Below are positions 19,901 through 29,111 of a stretch of DNA of 64,000 nt, piece after piece. Source of the stretch: SAR202 cluster bacterium bin127 (lineage in GTDB: Bacteria > Chloroflexota > Dehalococcoidia > Lucifugimonadales > Lucifugimonadaceae); contig MPNN01000002.1 of assembly GCA_002239045.1 (NCBI GenBank), positions 349,061 through 413,060 of the forward strand. Reading direction: 5' to 3'. How positions within the stretch are numbered: position 1 is the stretch's first letter; every line of letters starts with the position of its first letter. The notes beneath the pieces are model-generated. The model saw only the letters and a program-made list of their open reading frames with translations. It made no database searches and was not told the DNA's origin. The translations under genes and the position numbers were made by a program.

Positions 19901-20779
19901 GCAGACTTCACTCTCGACCGCGAGCTGTTGTCGCCTCAGGCAAACGGCGGCGGAGACTTGCAGCCGGAGGACGGCGGAGAGTCGAAAGAGTCGCGACCGT
20001 TCATCCTGATTGAGTTCAATGAAGGCACGACGGTCACCCTTGACTCGGTGGAGCTTGACGATGTCGAGATTGCCGACCAGTTCACTAAGCCGGCGATGAA
20101 CCGCTTCGTCTACTGGCCCGACACGATCACGCAGGGCGACCACGAGGTCGAGGTCGATGCATCGGATGCCGCGGGCAACGAGGTAACCTTCGACTACGAA
20201 TTCAAGGTTGTCGATCGTGGCGACTTTGTGATCGAGCTGCAGGCCGGTTGGAACGCCATCTCGGTACCTGCAACTCCGGTCGACACGGCAATCGGTTCGG
20301 TCTTCACGGACGCGGCGGTCACGACCGTTATCGGTTGGGACACGCAGGGCTGGCGCATCGCAGTGCGACGCGACGGCGTGTGGGAATCGAACCAGCAGTA
20401 CGGCGCATTGAACGACATTCAATCGAAGTACGGCTACTGGGTGAAGTCCGACCGTTTCGTGAGCCAACCCGTGGCGCTACAGGGCCCGATTGGCCGCGAC
20501 GCAGGCTCGCCAGGGACACCGGATGCGATCGACACGATTGCTGGCTGGAACTTCGTCGGGGTCATCGACCAGGACGGCGACCAGACGGAGGGCCACTTCG
20601 GCGAAGGCTTGCGGAGCGGTATCGCACCTGTTTCAGCAGGCGAGTACCTAGGTTCGCACTACATTCGAGCGTACACTTGGGACCCGACCTTCAGCCGGTT
20701 CGAAAACCTGGCTAAGGACGTTCAAATCGAGATCGGCGGCGGCGTGTGGGTCTACTACGAAGGCGGCATTGCACCGTAG
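16922..20779 (+). CDS. Large secreted surface-type protein, paralog 2 of 5
   Basis: About 1,285 residues from ATG 16922, which directly opens a signal peptide MKSKMLGALALFTLIGALF cut at VDA|ATG (residue 33). The track uses GTG 16874, adding 16 residues that spoil the signal. The landmark order matches paralog 1: SIDALNMGTC, LYATYAHDPKT, an Asp-rich DANGDGRGTG loop (about 420), IDFQAFVMDMAGNIGFSD (about 644), LTVTLSGGSGTGTG, then GWNAISVPATP (about 1109) and GWNFVGVIDQDGDQ. It ends EGGIAP. It is closest to paralog 1 in the C-terminal WDTQGWRIAVRRDG segment. Likely exported and surface-associated; the precise role is not known. Confidence 0.8.
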   Translation: MKSKMLGALALFTLIGALFILQSAGTGPPTVDAATGSIDALNMGTCLTTDATLFKDEDCDLSGEYDGVKWEIRDKVVEVSTLYATYAHDPKTSSDAPRAILTNSDLIKISIADTGRDKRTGVLVRGRSYEGVNDDSDADDTAVDFDEDQSGSLAVLIRTDLDADGLSYQTAVDLDTTDTDEDIKFTSEEAGNGTDGIWLYQGAATVTTSEVTSSGNYTLNFTRDGGIGDGVANPWQFKPADFDVANGAEVRFYGCVSTNATCGDDGTSPNFTDPIKKLTELEVDEDASNGDAGGNTAPWLGVNASVPSGSRVVILAIYYRTSNEENLVGGQTYRECSGEGNTPTKTNGDTWRCSPDGTLSTNDGVGGEDNVVFTDNEKNRNTALEVRALADGNLENRSVDLFLTETGRFDGVYQGYLRLTDANGDGRGTGTSPDNWGRVVGDGKTDNSIGNAAVLAVQSGPVTIEYRDSSGTKRTLRIEIDNRAPTITVANPAHGAASGDQSPDFAGAMEDTDSGLVDGSFRLVVDNKVDSNGAPGSNSDYALEAKAPNAEKVILRTVSPVLKRATRIADYAGYSASDQTFGISDADALYALGDDACDDGQEVCHILSDEYDDGATRGTFEDSLRLDLWETEGETLVLRDKEFQIDFQAFVMDMAGNIGFSDSDPANPRFINDLGTETADRDLEIAKQVLGYYSAHIITLDEKDPEVMTDESATGYYGRTSDKSLIADRSGIVVVFDNNVAASSISTDTFTVELDDESAAQITDVEVDGKYVFLKLASELASDATPEIDIAQGAKVEDMAGNETFGRELEAFDAKDGISPRLTVTLSGGSGTGTGNEGPDKLTRDQIMVHVSSDEPLQGSPRVDVVCTSLEWMSQDDTKMDVDDYVANRMRASSSEPMDNPKETMERANRNEVYDYTCGYEDADSDLVQAYSPNSGSRALALPGENWQYTWQNPPSADMALEDGGATVVVFASDRSRYTMGSDASVRNWGSASADFTLDRELLSPQANGGGDLQPEDGGESKESRPFILIEFNEGTTVTLDSVELDDVEIADQFTKPAMNRFVYWPDTITQGDHEVEVDASDAAGNEVTFDYEFKVVDRGDFVIELQAGWNAISVPATPVDTAIGSVFTDAAVTTVIGWDTQGWRIAVRRDGVWESNQQYGALNDIQSKYGYWVKSDRFVSQPVALQGPIGRDAGSPGTPDAIDTIAGWNFVGVIDQDGDQTEGHFGEGLRSGIAPVSAGEYLGSHYIRAYTWDPTFSRFENLAKDVQIEIGGGVWVYYEGGIAP

Positions 20780-20799
20780 ATTGCACAGTAGGACATGTG

Positions 20800-21411
20800 C
20801 CCTCACCCCTACCCTCTCCTGCTGAGCGGGAGAGGGGGTAGGGTGCGCCTTTGAACTAGGATTTGAAGGATTGGGAAGGATTTTAAGGATGGGGTGTTGT
20901 GCCCTCCGCCGTCATTCCGGCGAAAGCCGGAATCTAGGGGGTAGCGGGGGATGACGTTTTTTGAACTATGATGTGAATGATTGGGAATGATTTTAATGAT
21001 GGGTTGTTTTGGGAGGGGGGTGTTGCGTTGATGTTGGGCGTGTTCCTCGCCGTCGTTCCCGCGTTCCCTCCTTCGTCATTCCGGCGAAAGCCGGAATCTA
21101 GAGGGGCGGTGGGGGGATCATTTCCATCTTTTTCAATCATGGGCATCATAGTTCACAGGCGCGTGGGGTTGTGTGACCGCGCCCCTTGGCCGCCCCGTTG
21201 CCCTCACCCTGGGAACCCCTCTGTATCTCCCCTTGGGAAGGGGAGGGAATTAGCTCGCGGGAGAGGGGATCGTTGTTGTGGTTTGGGGGTGTTGCGTTGA
21301 ATTTCGAGCATCCCCTGCGTGCGAGGGCGGGTTTCAAACCCGCCCCTACGTCGCGTCCCCTTCGCGGGGCGAAGGGGAGGTGGTGGTGGTGGTGGGACGG
21401 TGGTGAGCGAT
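20800..21411 (+). repeat. Repeat island with several palindrome families
   Basis: Contents in order: a CTCTCCTGCTGAGCGGGAG palindrome; TTGAACTAGGATTTGAAGG arm; ATTCCGGCGAAAGCCGGAAT hairpin; a complete element with complementary arms TGAACTATGATG and CATCATAGTTCA (about 20960-21155); then GAGGGCGGGTTTCAAACCC palindrome. No coding region is supported. The short track ORFs here run through the repeats. Confidence 0.65.
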
Positions 21412-21473
21412 CTATCTGATACGATGGAGGCGCGGTTACTCTGTGAACGTGCGATTTCATAAGGTGGAACGGA

Positions 21474-21752
21474 ATGCCGACACTCGAAGAGCGTGTTGAA
21501 CAGTTAGAAGCTGATCTCCCGACGCGTCGGGGGTATGTCGTAGAACTGCAATCACTCCGGCAAGGTCAGCAATTTATGTTTCAGCGCATGGATGCGCTGG
21601 AGCAGAGTATGAGTGCGCTGGAGCAGCGTATGGGTGCGCTGGAGCAGCGCATGGATCGCCTAGAAAGTGATATGGCAGAAGTGAAGTCCACACTCGCAGA
21701 GGTGATGACTGACCTCAAATCGATCCTGCAACACTTCAAGATCGAAACGTAG
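21474..21752 (+). CDS. Small coiled-coil protein, paralog B with extra heptads
   Basis: A 92-residue paralog of 16075-16311. It differs mainly by 14 added residues, produced by two extra copies of a 21-base unit encoding ALEQRMG or a close variant. The coiled coil therefore grew by exactly two heptads while staying in register. The start, upstream 70 bases and C-terminal DLKSILQHFKIET are conserved with paralog A. Function unknown. It is flanked by repeats on both sides, so the gene and its upstream region may have been copied together by repeat-mediated recombination. Confidence 0.8.
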   Translation: MPTLEERVEQLEADLPTRRGYVVELQSLRQGQQFMFQRMDALEQSMSALEQRMGALEQRMDRLESDMAEVKSTLAEVMTDLKSILQHFKIET

Positions 21753-21774
21753 ATCATCTCTCCAACGCCTGCGA

Positions 21775-22797
21775 TTTTTTGAACTATGATGGGCATGATT
21801 TGGAATGATGGGTTGTTGTTGGAGGGGGTGTTTGCGTTGATGTGGGTTGCGCTGGCTGGGCGTCGTTCGCTGCGTGACAACCGTCATTCCGGCGGACGCG
21901 GAAAACCGGGCCTACGTCATTCCGGCGAAAGCCGGAATCTAGAGGGGCGGTGGGGGGATCCTTTCCATCTTTTCCAATCATGGGCATCATAGTTCACAGG
22001 CGCATTCCCCGTTGCCCGGCCCCTCTGGATTCCGGCTTTCGCCGGAATGACGGAAGTTATGCACAGCGCCCGTAGGGGCAGGTTTGAAACCTGCCCCTAC
22101 CACCCAAACCACCAACCTCCCATCACCGCAGTACCTTGAACGACCACGCCCCATCCTTCCCATCTTTTCCAATCCTTTGCGTCCTAGTTCAAAGGCGCGT
22201 GGGGTTGTGTGACCGCGCCCCTTGGCCGCCCCGTTGCCCTCACCCTAGCCCTCTCCCGCTGAGCGGGAGAGGGGATCGTTGTTGTGGTTTGGGGGTGTTG
22301 CTTTGAATTTCGTGTATCCCCTGCGTGCGAGGGCGGGTTTGAAACCCGCCCCTACGTCGCGTCCCCTTCGCGGGGCGAAGGGGAGGGAGAAGGCGTGCGC
22401 CCCTACGGGCCAAACGACGAACGTCACGATCACCGCGGTACCTTGAACGACTACAACCCATCCTTCCCATCCTTCCCCATCCTTCGCATCCTAGTTCACA
22501 GGCGCGTGTGGGATCGGCGTGCTTTGCTTTACTCTGGATTCCCGCGTGCGCGGGAATGACGGGATGTTTGCGGTGATGACGGGGTGTTTGCGCCCCTTCG
22601 CCCGACGCGTAGGGGCGGGTTTGAAACCTGCCCCTACCACCCAGACCACCAACCTGACTATCACCGCAGCATCCCAAACCGCCGACACCGCATCCTTCCC
22701 ATCCTTCCCCATCCTTCGCATCCTAGTTCAGAGGCGCGTGTGGGATCGGCGTGCTTTGCTTTACTCTGGATTCCCGCGTGCGCGGGAATGGACGGGG
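21775..22797 (+). repeat. Repeat island with several palindrome families
   Basis: Contains TGAACTATGATG arms, CATCATAGTTCA and CATCCTAGTTCA right ends, ATTCCGGC and ATTCCCGCG hairpins, and three 27-29-base GTAGGGGC-GTTTGAAAC-GCCCCTAC palindromes (near 22072, 22329 and 22609). Two almost identical 50-base blocks, GCGCGTGTGGGATCGGCGTGC onward, occur at about 22500 and 22733. No gene is supported. Confidence 0.65.
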
Positions 22798-22838
22798 TGT
22801 TTTTAGCCGGTAAAATCGGTGAAACGATTTATTGTGGG

Positions 22839-22868
22839 TTTACGCGCGCACAGAAGTTTGGGTATCAT
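22839..22868 (+). promoter_or_regulatory. Possible promoter of surface paralog 3
   Basis: TTTACG, 18 bases and TATCAT. The surrounding GGTATCATATA(C/G)TTTTCA is shared with the leaders of paralogs 4 and 5, so the region is probably regulatory even if the exact hexamers are uncertain. Confidence 0.4.
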
Positions 22869-23032
22869 ATACTTTTCATGGCACGCCGCGCGCGTTGCGC
22901 GTTGGCGCGCTTGCAAGTATTATGCAAACATCGCACAGATCCGGACAGAGGACGTATCGGGCTTGGCTTGGCACATTTGCCGACAAGGTTCGTTCACGAT
23001 CGTGCCGGGAAAGTAAGCAGGAGGACTGAAGC

Positions 23033-26000
23033 GTGCAGCTTTCAGCGAGAATCTTGACAGCACTGGCCGTGCTCGCATTCGTCGTCGGCGTCGTCGTCGG
23101 CACGAGAGGTGCGACGGACGAAGTCAGCGCAGCTACCGGAACGATCGATGCTTTGAACGTGGGCGCATGCGCGACGAACAACGCGGATGTGTTCGTGTTG
23201 GCAAACTGTACACAGAAGATGGCGCGCTTCCAGCAGGAAGAACTCAAGGACCTTATCGAGGTCGACACGCTCTACGCCACTTACGCGCATGACCCGAAGA
23301 CGGGCGCCGAAAACCCACGCGCAATCCTCGGAGACTCCGACCTCATCCGGGTAAGCATCTCCGACAAGGGACGCGACCGCAGGGACCCGGTTTTGATTAC
23401 GTCGGCGAATCCGGAGTTTAATGGCACTGGCCTCGGTACCACGGACTCACCATTTCTCAATGCTGATGGAGACCCGTTCGGAGCACCTGCCGCTCCAGAC
23501 GATCCAGCTACTACTACTGTTGACGAACAAGTTGTTTACACGTTGTTGGAGACGAGCGCAGACGACGATGCAACCACGCGGGATGTTGATGAAAGCGTCA
23601 AACCTCGGGCAATCGTCGCGGAGTCGGCGATTGGCGATGCTGAAAAAACAATGGACTTGCCGCCTCTCGAGCAGGTCGTCCAGTTTGGTGCTGACGGTGT
23701 CGCTCCCACCGGAATTACGGACGATGAGGGGACAACCTTCGGCAGTTCGGGTTCGTATCAGGTGCTTTTCGAGGATGGAGACCTCACCGCTACTCCCCCG
23801 GTACACTACAAACCCATCGCGCCTGATGGTACCGTGAAGTTCTTCGGGAGAGTCAGTGATAATGGGGACACAACTATTGACCCTGACGAAAAGTTCCAGG
23901 ACATCGGGACATGGATCAAGATCGACGAAGACGTGATATCTGGGGACACCAATGTCGCGCCGGCGATCAAGTTGAACGTCAGCGTTCCCAATGGTGGTGC
24001 CGTCCAACTCCAACTCATCTACTACGAAACCAGCGGGGTTGAGTACATCCAGGGCGGATTTAAGTGTGTAGATGAACCTGAAGCGGATCCGACTGACCTT
24101 GTTTCGTTTGCCCAGGCTGAATGTACGGCTAAAGAGCGTGAGCCCGCGGGCGAGGAAGACAATGCGTCGTTCGAGTTGTATGCGGAATCGGATGAGGACG
24201 CAGGCGGTGACGGAACCGACCGAAGCCATCGCAAGAATCTCGCGCTGATCGAGACCGGAAGATTCACTGGTGTGTTCCAGGGATTCCTGCGACTGACCGA
24301 CGCCGATGGAATAGGCGGCACTAACCGCGACAACTGGGGTTTGATGAAGAAGAGCGGCGCATTGGTGGGTGATCTGGCAGAAGGGATCGATCTGGCAGAC
24401 GGGATCGATGCCGATGAACTCGCAGCCGCGCAAGCGGTGCTGGGTGTTGGCAACGGTCCGATTACGATCAGGTACAAGGATTCGGACGACAAAAACAAGT
24501 CGTTCGATATCCAACTCGACATTGAACCGCCTTCGATCCAGATCGATTCGCCGATGCACAACGACCGAAGCGACGACGAGAAGCCGTCCTTCATCGGCAC
24601 GTTCAACGACGCCGATTCCGGCTTGGCGGCGGAATCGTTCCAGTTGAACATCGATAACCGCGATATACAAGAGCCTGAGTCAGCAGTGATGCGGATCATG
24701 TCCGATGTCAAAGGCACGGGTGATGACATGGACGGACAAGTTCTTCGTCGTTTGGACTACCAGGGTTTCTCCGATGAAATGAAACAGTTCGGCGTGATCG
24801 AAGGCGATAATCTGACCATGGAGATTTACAAGATCGATTTGGAAATTGAGCTTGAACCTGGTCAATCTGCGGCTTTCAAGGCAGTCGAAGCGGATGACTT
24901 CGATGATGGCGACCCTGACGGCGCCTTCAACGAAGAGCAGGAGATCGACTTCGACGAAGTGACCGGTGTTGCAGCCGACTTTGTGTTCAACCACGCGATC
25001 GACTTCCAAGCGGCGGTGCGTGACCTTGCGGGCAACATCGGCTTCTCGGACAGCGATGCTGCGAACCCGCGCTTCATCGACGCCCTCGGCGAGGAGAAAG
25101 CAGCAAAACGGACATCTGAAGGGAAGAAGCACAACGTCTTGGGTTACTTCTCCGCCCACATCGTCCACATCGACGATTTGGATCCCAAGATCGCGAAAGA
25201 AATGTCGGTTACTGGTTTCTACGGATTGAACAGCGACGACGAGCCGGTGAGAGATCGTTCGGCGGTGATGGTCGTGTTTGATGGTGGAGTGAACGGCGAC
25301 CTGATCGATACTGGCACCTTCACCCTGGAGTATGACGACGAATCGGCGATTGCGATCGAGGATGTCGTGGTTGACGGCAAGTTGGTGTTCCTGAAACTCG
25401 GCGAAAAGTTGGCATCGGATGCCCGTCCGACGTTGAGCATCTCCGAGGGGCGTGAAGTAGAAGACATGGCCGGGAACGTTTTGTCTTGGCAAGAGAAAGA
25501 TGCGGAAGCATTCAAGTTGGCGGATGGCATCCTGCCGGTCTTGACGCTGACTTTGAGCGGCGGCTCTGGCACCGGCATTGGCCGAGAGGGTCCGTCGGAA
25601 CTGACTGATGGTGCTATCGACATCGCAATCGCCTCCGATGAGGACCTGACGGGAGCTCCGAGCGTTTCGGTCGTCTGCCCGAACGTCACTTGGAAGGACG
25701 GTGATGATAAGGAACGTGGTCTGAGCGACTTCGTGAATAACCGCACCGGTTACACCGATGCATCCACGGGCGAGATGGATCTGGGTCTACTTTGTGGTGA
25801 AGCCGCTGAACCAAACTCGTTCATCAGGTCTGCATCGCTGGCTCGTCCGGGCAACAACTGGGTCTACGCGTGGCGCAACAGCAACACTAAAACGCTGAAG
25901 CTGAACGACGGCGAGTTGGTGATTGTGGTATGGGCTCGCGACCGCTCGGATTACGATGGACACAACGACGAAATTTGTGACGGCAGCAAGTGCGAGAACT

Positions 26001-26926
26001 TTGGTTCGGTGACGACGAGGTTCGTTCTGGACAACACGTTCAACAGTCCATTGAAGCTAGACGGTTCTGGCGGCAGTGTGCAGCCGGCAGCCGATTCGGA
26101 AGTGAAAGAGCCGCGTCCGTTCGTCTACCTCGACTTTGCTGGCGAGCCTACGACGGTGAAGGTTACGGAGTTCACGATCGATGGCGAAGACGCATTGAGC
26201 TCGTTGTCGACGGTCGGCGATAACCGTTTCCTGTATTGGCCGGAGTCGTTGGCGTTTGGTACGCACACGATTGAGTTCGACGCGCGCGACGCGGCGGACA
26301 ACGAGCCAATTGGCAACACATCGTTCGATTTCGATGTGACGGCACGCGACCCATTCGTAATCGACCTCACGGCTGGCTGGAACGCGATATCGTTGCCGGC
26401 CAACCCGGTCGACACTGCGCTAGACGCGGTGTTCACGGAGGAAGCCGTGGATCGAGTTGTGGGTTGGAACCCGCTTAGCTCGACCGGTCCGTGGAGCATC
26501 GCGACTCGCATGGACGGCGTGTGGTCGACAAGTGCGAACTTCGCACCGCTTACCGATGTCGTTGTGCGTTACGGATACTGGGTACACTCGATGGCCTTCG
26601 TGAAACAGAGCGTCGACCTGAAGGGTCAGCTGGACCGCGAGACTGGCGACAACCCGGCTCCGATCGGCATTATCACCGCGCCGGGTTGGAACTTCGTGGG
26701 CGTGATCGACCAAGACGGCGATCAGACGGAGAACCACTTCGGCAAGGTGCTGCAAGACAGCGAAAAAACCGATGTGACGGCGGATGACTACATGCCGGGC
26801 TTCCGCCAGGCCTACACGTGGGATGCGATAGCCAACGGCTACCGTGTGCTAAACGGCGACGGCAACATGATCATCGGCAAAGGCATCTGGGTCTTCTTCC
26901 CGGATGACGAGACGATCGCGCCGTAA
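23033..26926 (+). CDS. Large secreted surface-type protein, paralog 3 of 5
   Basis: A 1,297-residue protein starting at GTG 23033 after a strong ribosome site AGGAGGACTG. The signal peptide MQLSARILTALAVLAFVVGV is cut at VSA|ATG (residue 33). Landmarks follow the array order: TIDALNVGAC, LYATYAHDPKT, IDFQAAVRDLAGNIGFSDSD (about 656), LTLTLSGGSGTGIG, GWNAISLPANP (about 1112), GWNFVGVIDQDGDQ. It ends DDETIAP. The C-terminal GPWSIATRMDGVW groups it with paralogs 4 and 5. Many Asp/Glu residues suggest an acidic, possibly calcium-binding surface protein. Followed by a perfect terminator. Confidence 0.8.
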   Translation: MQLSARILTALAVLAFVVGVVVGTRGATDEVSAATGTIDALNVGACATNNADVFVLANCTQKMARFQQEELKDLIEVDTLYATYAHDPKTGAENPRAILGDSDLIRVSISDKGRDRRDPVLITSANPEFNGTGLGTTDSPFLNADGDPFGAPAAPDDPATTTVDEQVVYTLLETSADDDATTRDVDESVKPRAIVAESAIGDAEKTMDLPPLEQVVQFGADGVAPTGITDDEGTTFGSSGSYQVLFEDGDLTATPPVHYKPIAPDGTVKFFGRVSDNGDTTIDPDEKFQDIGTWIKIDEDVISGDTNVAPAIKLNVSVPNGGAVQLQLIYYETSGVEYIQGGFKCVDEPEADPTDLVSFAQAECTAKEREPAGEEDNASFELYAESDEDAGGDGTDRSHRKNLALIETGRFTGVFQGFLRLTDADGIGGTNRDNWGLMKKSGALVGDLAEGIDLADGIDADELAAAQAVLGVGNGPITIRYKDSDDKNKSFDIQLDIEPPSIQIDSPMHNDRSDDEKPSFIGTFNDADSGLAAESFQLNIDNRDIQEPESAVMRIMSDVKGTGDDMDGQVLRRLDYQGFSDEMKQFGVIEGDNLTMEIYKIDLEIELEPGQSAAFKAVEADDFDDGDPDGAFNEEQEIDFDEVTGVAADFVFNHAIDFQAAVRDLAGNIGFSDSDAANPRFIDALGEEKAAKRTSEGKKHNVLGYFSAHIVHIDDLDPKIAKEMSVTGFYGLNSDDEPVRDRSAVMVVFDGGVNGDLIDTGTFTLEYDDESAIAIEDVVVDGKLVFLKLGEKLASDARPTLSISEGREVEDMAGNVLSWQEKDAEAFKLADGILPVLTLTLSGGSGTGIGREGPSELTDGAIDIAIASDEDLTGAPSVSVVCPNVTWKDGDDKERGLSDFVNNRTGYTDASTGEMDLGLLCGEAAEPNSFIRSASLARPGNNWVYAWRNSNTKTLKLNDGELVIVVWARDRSDYDGHNDEICDGSKCENFGSVTTRFVLDNTFNSPLKLDGSGGSVQPAADSEVKEPRPFVYLDFAGEPTTVKVTEFTIDGEDALSSLSTVGDNRFLYWPESLAFGTHTIEFDARDAADNEPIGNTSFDFDVTARDPFVIDLTAGWNAISLPANPVDTALDAVFTEEAVDRVVGWNPLSSTGPWSIATRMDGVWSTSANFAPLTDVVVRYGYWVHSMAFVKQSVDLKGQLDRETGDNPAPIGIITAPGWNFVGVIDQDGDQTENHFGKVLQDSEKTDVTADDYMPGFRQAYTWDAIANGYRVLNGDGNMIIGKGIWVFFPDDETIAP

Positions 26927-26957
26927 GAGACACAGAGACGCCAAGAACGGAAAGAGA

Positions 26958-26987
26958 CGCCCCCCGTGGAAACACGGGGGGCGTTTT
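26958..26987 (+). terminator. Perfect 11-bp intrinsic terminator after surface paralog 3
   Basis: CGCCCCCCGTG, GAAA tetraloop, CACGGGGGGCG, then TTTT. The T-run runs directly into the TTTTGAACTAGGAT start of a repeat arm. The same hairpin follows paralog 4. Confidence 0.92.
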
Positions 26988-27600
26988 GAACTAGGATTTG
27001 AAGGATGCCCACCGCCCCCTGTCATTCCCGACTCACCGCCTCCTGTCATTCCCGGCCTCGCTTCCGTCATTCCCGCAAACTCCTCCGTCATTCCGGTGAA
27101 AGCCGGAATCCAGAGGGGGGATTGCGTTTTTTGAACTAGGATTTGAAGGATGGGTAAGGATGTGAAGGATGCCCACCGCCCCCTGTCATTCCCGACCTCG
27201 CCCTCTGTTATTCCCGCGAACTCCTCCGTCATTCCGGCGAAAGCCGGAATCCAGAGGGGGGGGGATTGCGTTTTTTGAACTAGGATTTGAAGGATGGGTA
27301 AGGATGTGAAGGATGGGGTGTTGTGGGAGGGGTGGTTGCGTTGATGTCGTCCTCGCAAGCCCCGCGTCATTTCCGGCTCCGACTCCGTCATTCCCGCGGA
27401 TGCGGGAATCCAGAGTAAGGCAAAGCACACCGATCCGACACGCGCTTTGAACTAGGATTTGAAGGATGGGTAAGGATGGAAAGGATGGGGTGTTGTGGGA
27501 GTGGTTGTTGCTAACGATGGAAATCATGAAGATTGCCATTGGTGAGGCCTTCACCCGTAGTATCTCCTAGACCCTCAATCCTTCGCATCCTAGTTCAAAC
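26983..27600 (+). repeat. Repeat island downstream of surface paralog 3
   Basis: Four left arms TTGAACTAGGATTTGAAGG in the same direction, each followed by ATTCC(G/C) hairpins (near 27090, 27225 and 27385), and a final right end GCATCCTAGTTCAAA. The first two units are imperfect tandem copies of about 145 bases. No gene is supported. Confidence 0.65.
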
Positions 27601-27650
27601 GAAAGTATGATTTATGGTCTTGGCGGTTCTTTGTATGGAGACGTTGAAAC

Positions 27651-28052
27651 ATGGATAAGAGTCATGTTCATTTCGAGTTGACAGGGGCGGTGATCGGGTG
27701 TGCGATGGAGGTGCACAGGGAGCTGGGTGCTGGTTTCCAGGAAGTGGTTTATCAACGATCTCTTGAAGTTGAGATGACGCAAGCGGGGCTCGACTTCGGG
27801 CGCGAGGTTGAGATACCGATCTATTACAAGGGCCGGCAGGTGGGACTACGCCGCGTTGATTTTCTGGTGGGTGATGTTGTCTCAGTGGAGTTGAAGGCGG
27901 TAGGGACGTTGGACAGTGTCCACCAAGCCCAAGCGATCAACTACTTGGAGGCGTTCAACTTCGAAATCGGCCTGCTTATCAACTTCGGCGGGGAACGCCT
28001 AGAATTCAGGCGACTGTTCAACAACCGCTACAACGCAAATCGGCGTTTGTGA
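27651..28052 (+). CDS. GxxExxY family protein
   Basis: A 133-residue member of the GxxExxY family, named for the motif seen here as GFQEVVY (about residue 28). The core VDFLVGDVVSVELKA has the spacing of a PD-(D/E)XK-like nuclease fold (Asp, then Glu-x-Lys), and the C-terminus AINYLEAFNFEIGLLINFG is conserved in the family. Biochemical function of the family is not established. Start ATG 27651 follows GGAGACG. It is immediately flanked by palindromic repeat islands on both sides with no other gene, so involvement with the repeats is possible but only a guess from position. Confidence 0.88.
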   Translation: MDKSHVHFELTGAVIGCAMEVHRELGAGFQEVVYQRSLEVEMTQAGLDFGREVEIPIYYKGRQVGLRRVDFLVGDVVSVELKAVGTLDSVHQAQAINYLEAFNFEIGLLINFGGERLEFRRLFNNRYNANRRL

Positions 28053-28731
28053 ACTAGGATTTGAAGGATGGGGAAGGATGGTAAGGATTGAGGGTTTGAA
28101 CTAGGATTTGAAGGATTGAGGGTCTTGGAGGATACTTCGGGTGAAGGCCTTGCTTTCGGGTTTGAACTAGGATTTGAAGGATGGTTAAGGATTTGAAGGA
28201 TTGAGGGTCTAGGAGGATACTTCGGGTGAAGGCCTCACCGATGGCAATCCGCATGATTTCCATCCTAAGCATCCCCGTCCCCAACCAACATCCCATCCTT
28301 TCCATCCTTCCCCATCCTTAGCATCCTAGTTCAAAAGCGCGTGTGGGATCGGCGTGCTTTGCCTTACTCTGGATTCCCGCGTGCGCGGGAATGACGGGGG
28401 CGGCGGGGATCCTTCCCCATCCTTCGCATCCTAGTTCAAAACCCCGACATCGACGCATCCCCGTCCCCAACCGACACCCCATCCTTTCCATCCTTCCCCA
28501 TCCTTAGCATCCTAGTTCAAAAACCCGACATCGACGCATCCCCGTCCTCAACCAACACCCCATCCTTTCCATCCTTCCCCATCCTTAGCATCCTAGTTCA
28601 AAAGCGGGTGTGGGATCGGCGTGCCTTGCCTTGCTCTGGATGGGCGTTCCGCCCGCTGAAGCGCCCGCGTGCGCGGGAATGACGATTGCGGCGGGCATCC
28701 TTCCCCTCCTTCCCGATCCTTCGCATCCTAG
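28045..28731 (+). repeat. Repeat island between GxxExxY gene and surface paralog 4
   Basis: Three left arms (near 28050, 28096 and 28163) are followed by five right-arm ends CATCCTAGTTC, with blocks of CATCCTTTCCATCCTTCCCC and one GATTCCCGCGTGCGCGGGAA hairpin. Two copies of AACCCGACATCGACGCATCC (near 28440 and 28523) mark an 80-base tandem duplication. No gene is supported. Confidence 0.65.
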
Positions 28732-29111
28732 TTCTCAACTGTTTGAGAGAATTTGATTGACAGGGCGCGCGTGGTGGCATATATTCGGTATCATATAGTT
28801 TTCAGGGCGTGCCTACGGACGTGTGGTTCGTTGCGCGTCTTGAGAGTGCTATGGAAACATCCGGGCAAGACCGCTTTGATTTTGGCGAAGAGTTCGCTGG
28901 GGTCTACGTGTCGGGTATCGAACCGGTAGAGATATAGATAGAGGAGGACTGCAGCTGTGCAGCTTTCATCGAGAATCTTGACGGCTCTGGCCGTGCTGAT
29001 ACTGGCCGTTGCGGTGGTGGCGGTGCGAACCGGCTCACCGGAGACGGTAGAAGCGGCTACCGGTACGATCGACGTGCTGAACGTCGGAACATGCTACACC
29101 ACCGACGACGA
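28732..29111 (+). repeat. 380-bp duplicated promoter and signal-peptide cassette, copy 1
   Basis: Differs from 35009-35388 at only three positions by eye. It runs from the repeat-arm end TTCTCAACTG through promoter, about 170-base leader, ribosome site, signal peptide and the first 52 codons of paralog 4, then stops abruptly where the two proteins diverge. Confidence 0.93.
28757..28785 (+). promoter_or_regulatory. Strong promoter of surface paralog 4
   Basis: Consensus TTGACA, 17-base spacer and TATATT. The predicted start leaves a leader of about 165 bases ending in GAGGAGGACTG before the GTG. Confidence 0.8.

Noticed and set aside
27000-28740. CRISPR array
   Set aside because: Repeats are irregularly spaced, in both directions and of several families; no uniform spacers and no cas genes.
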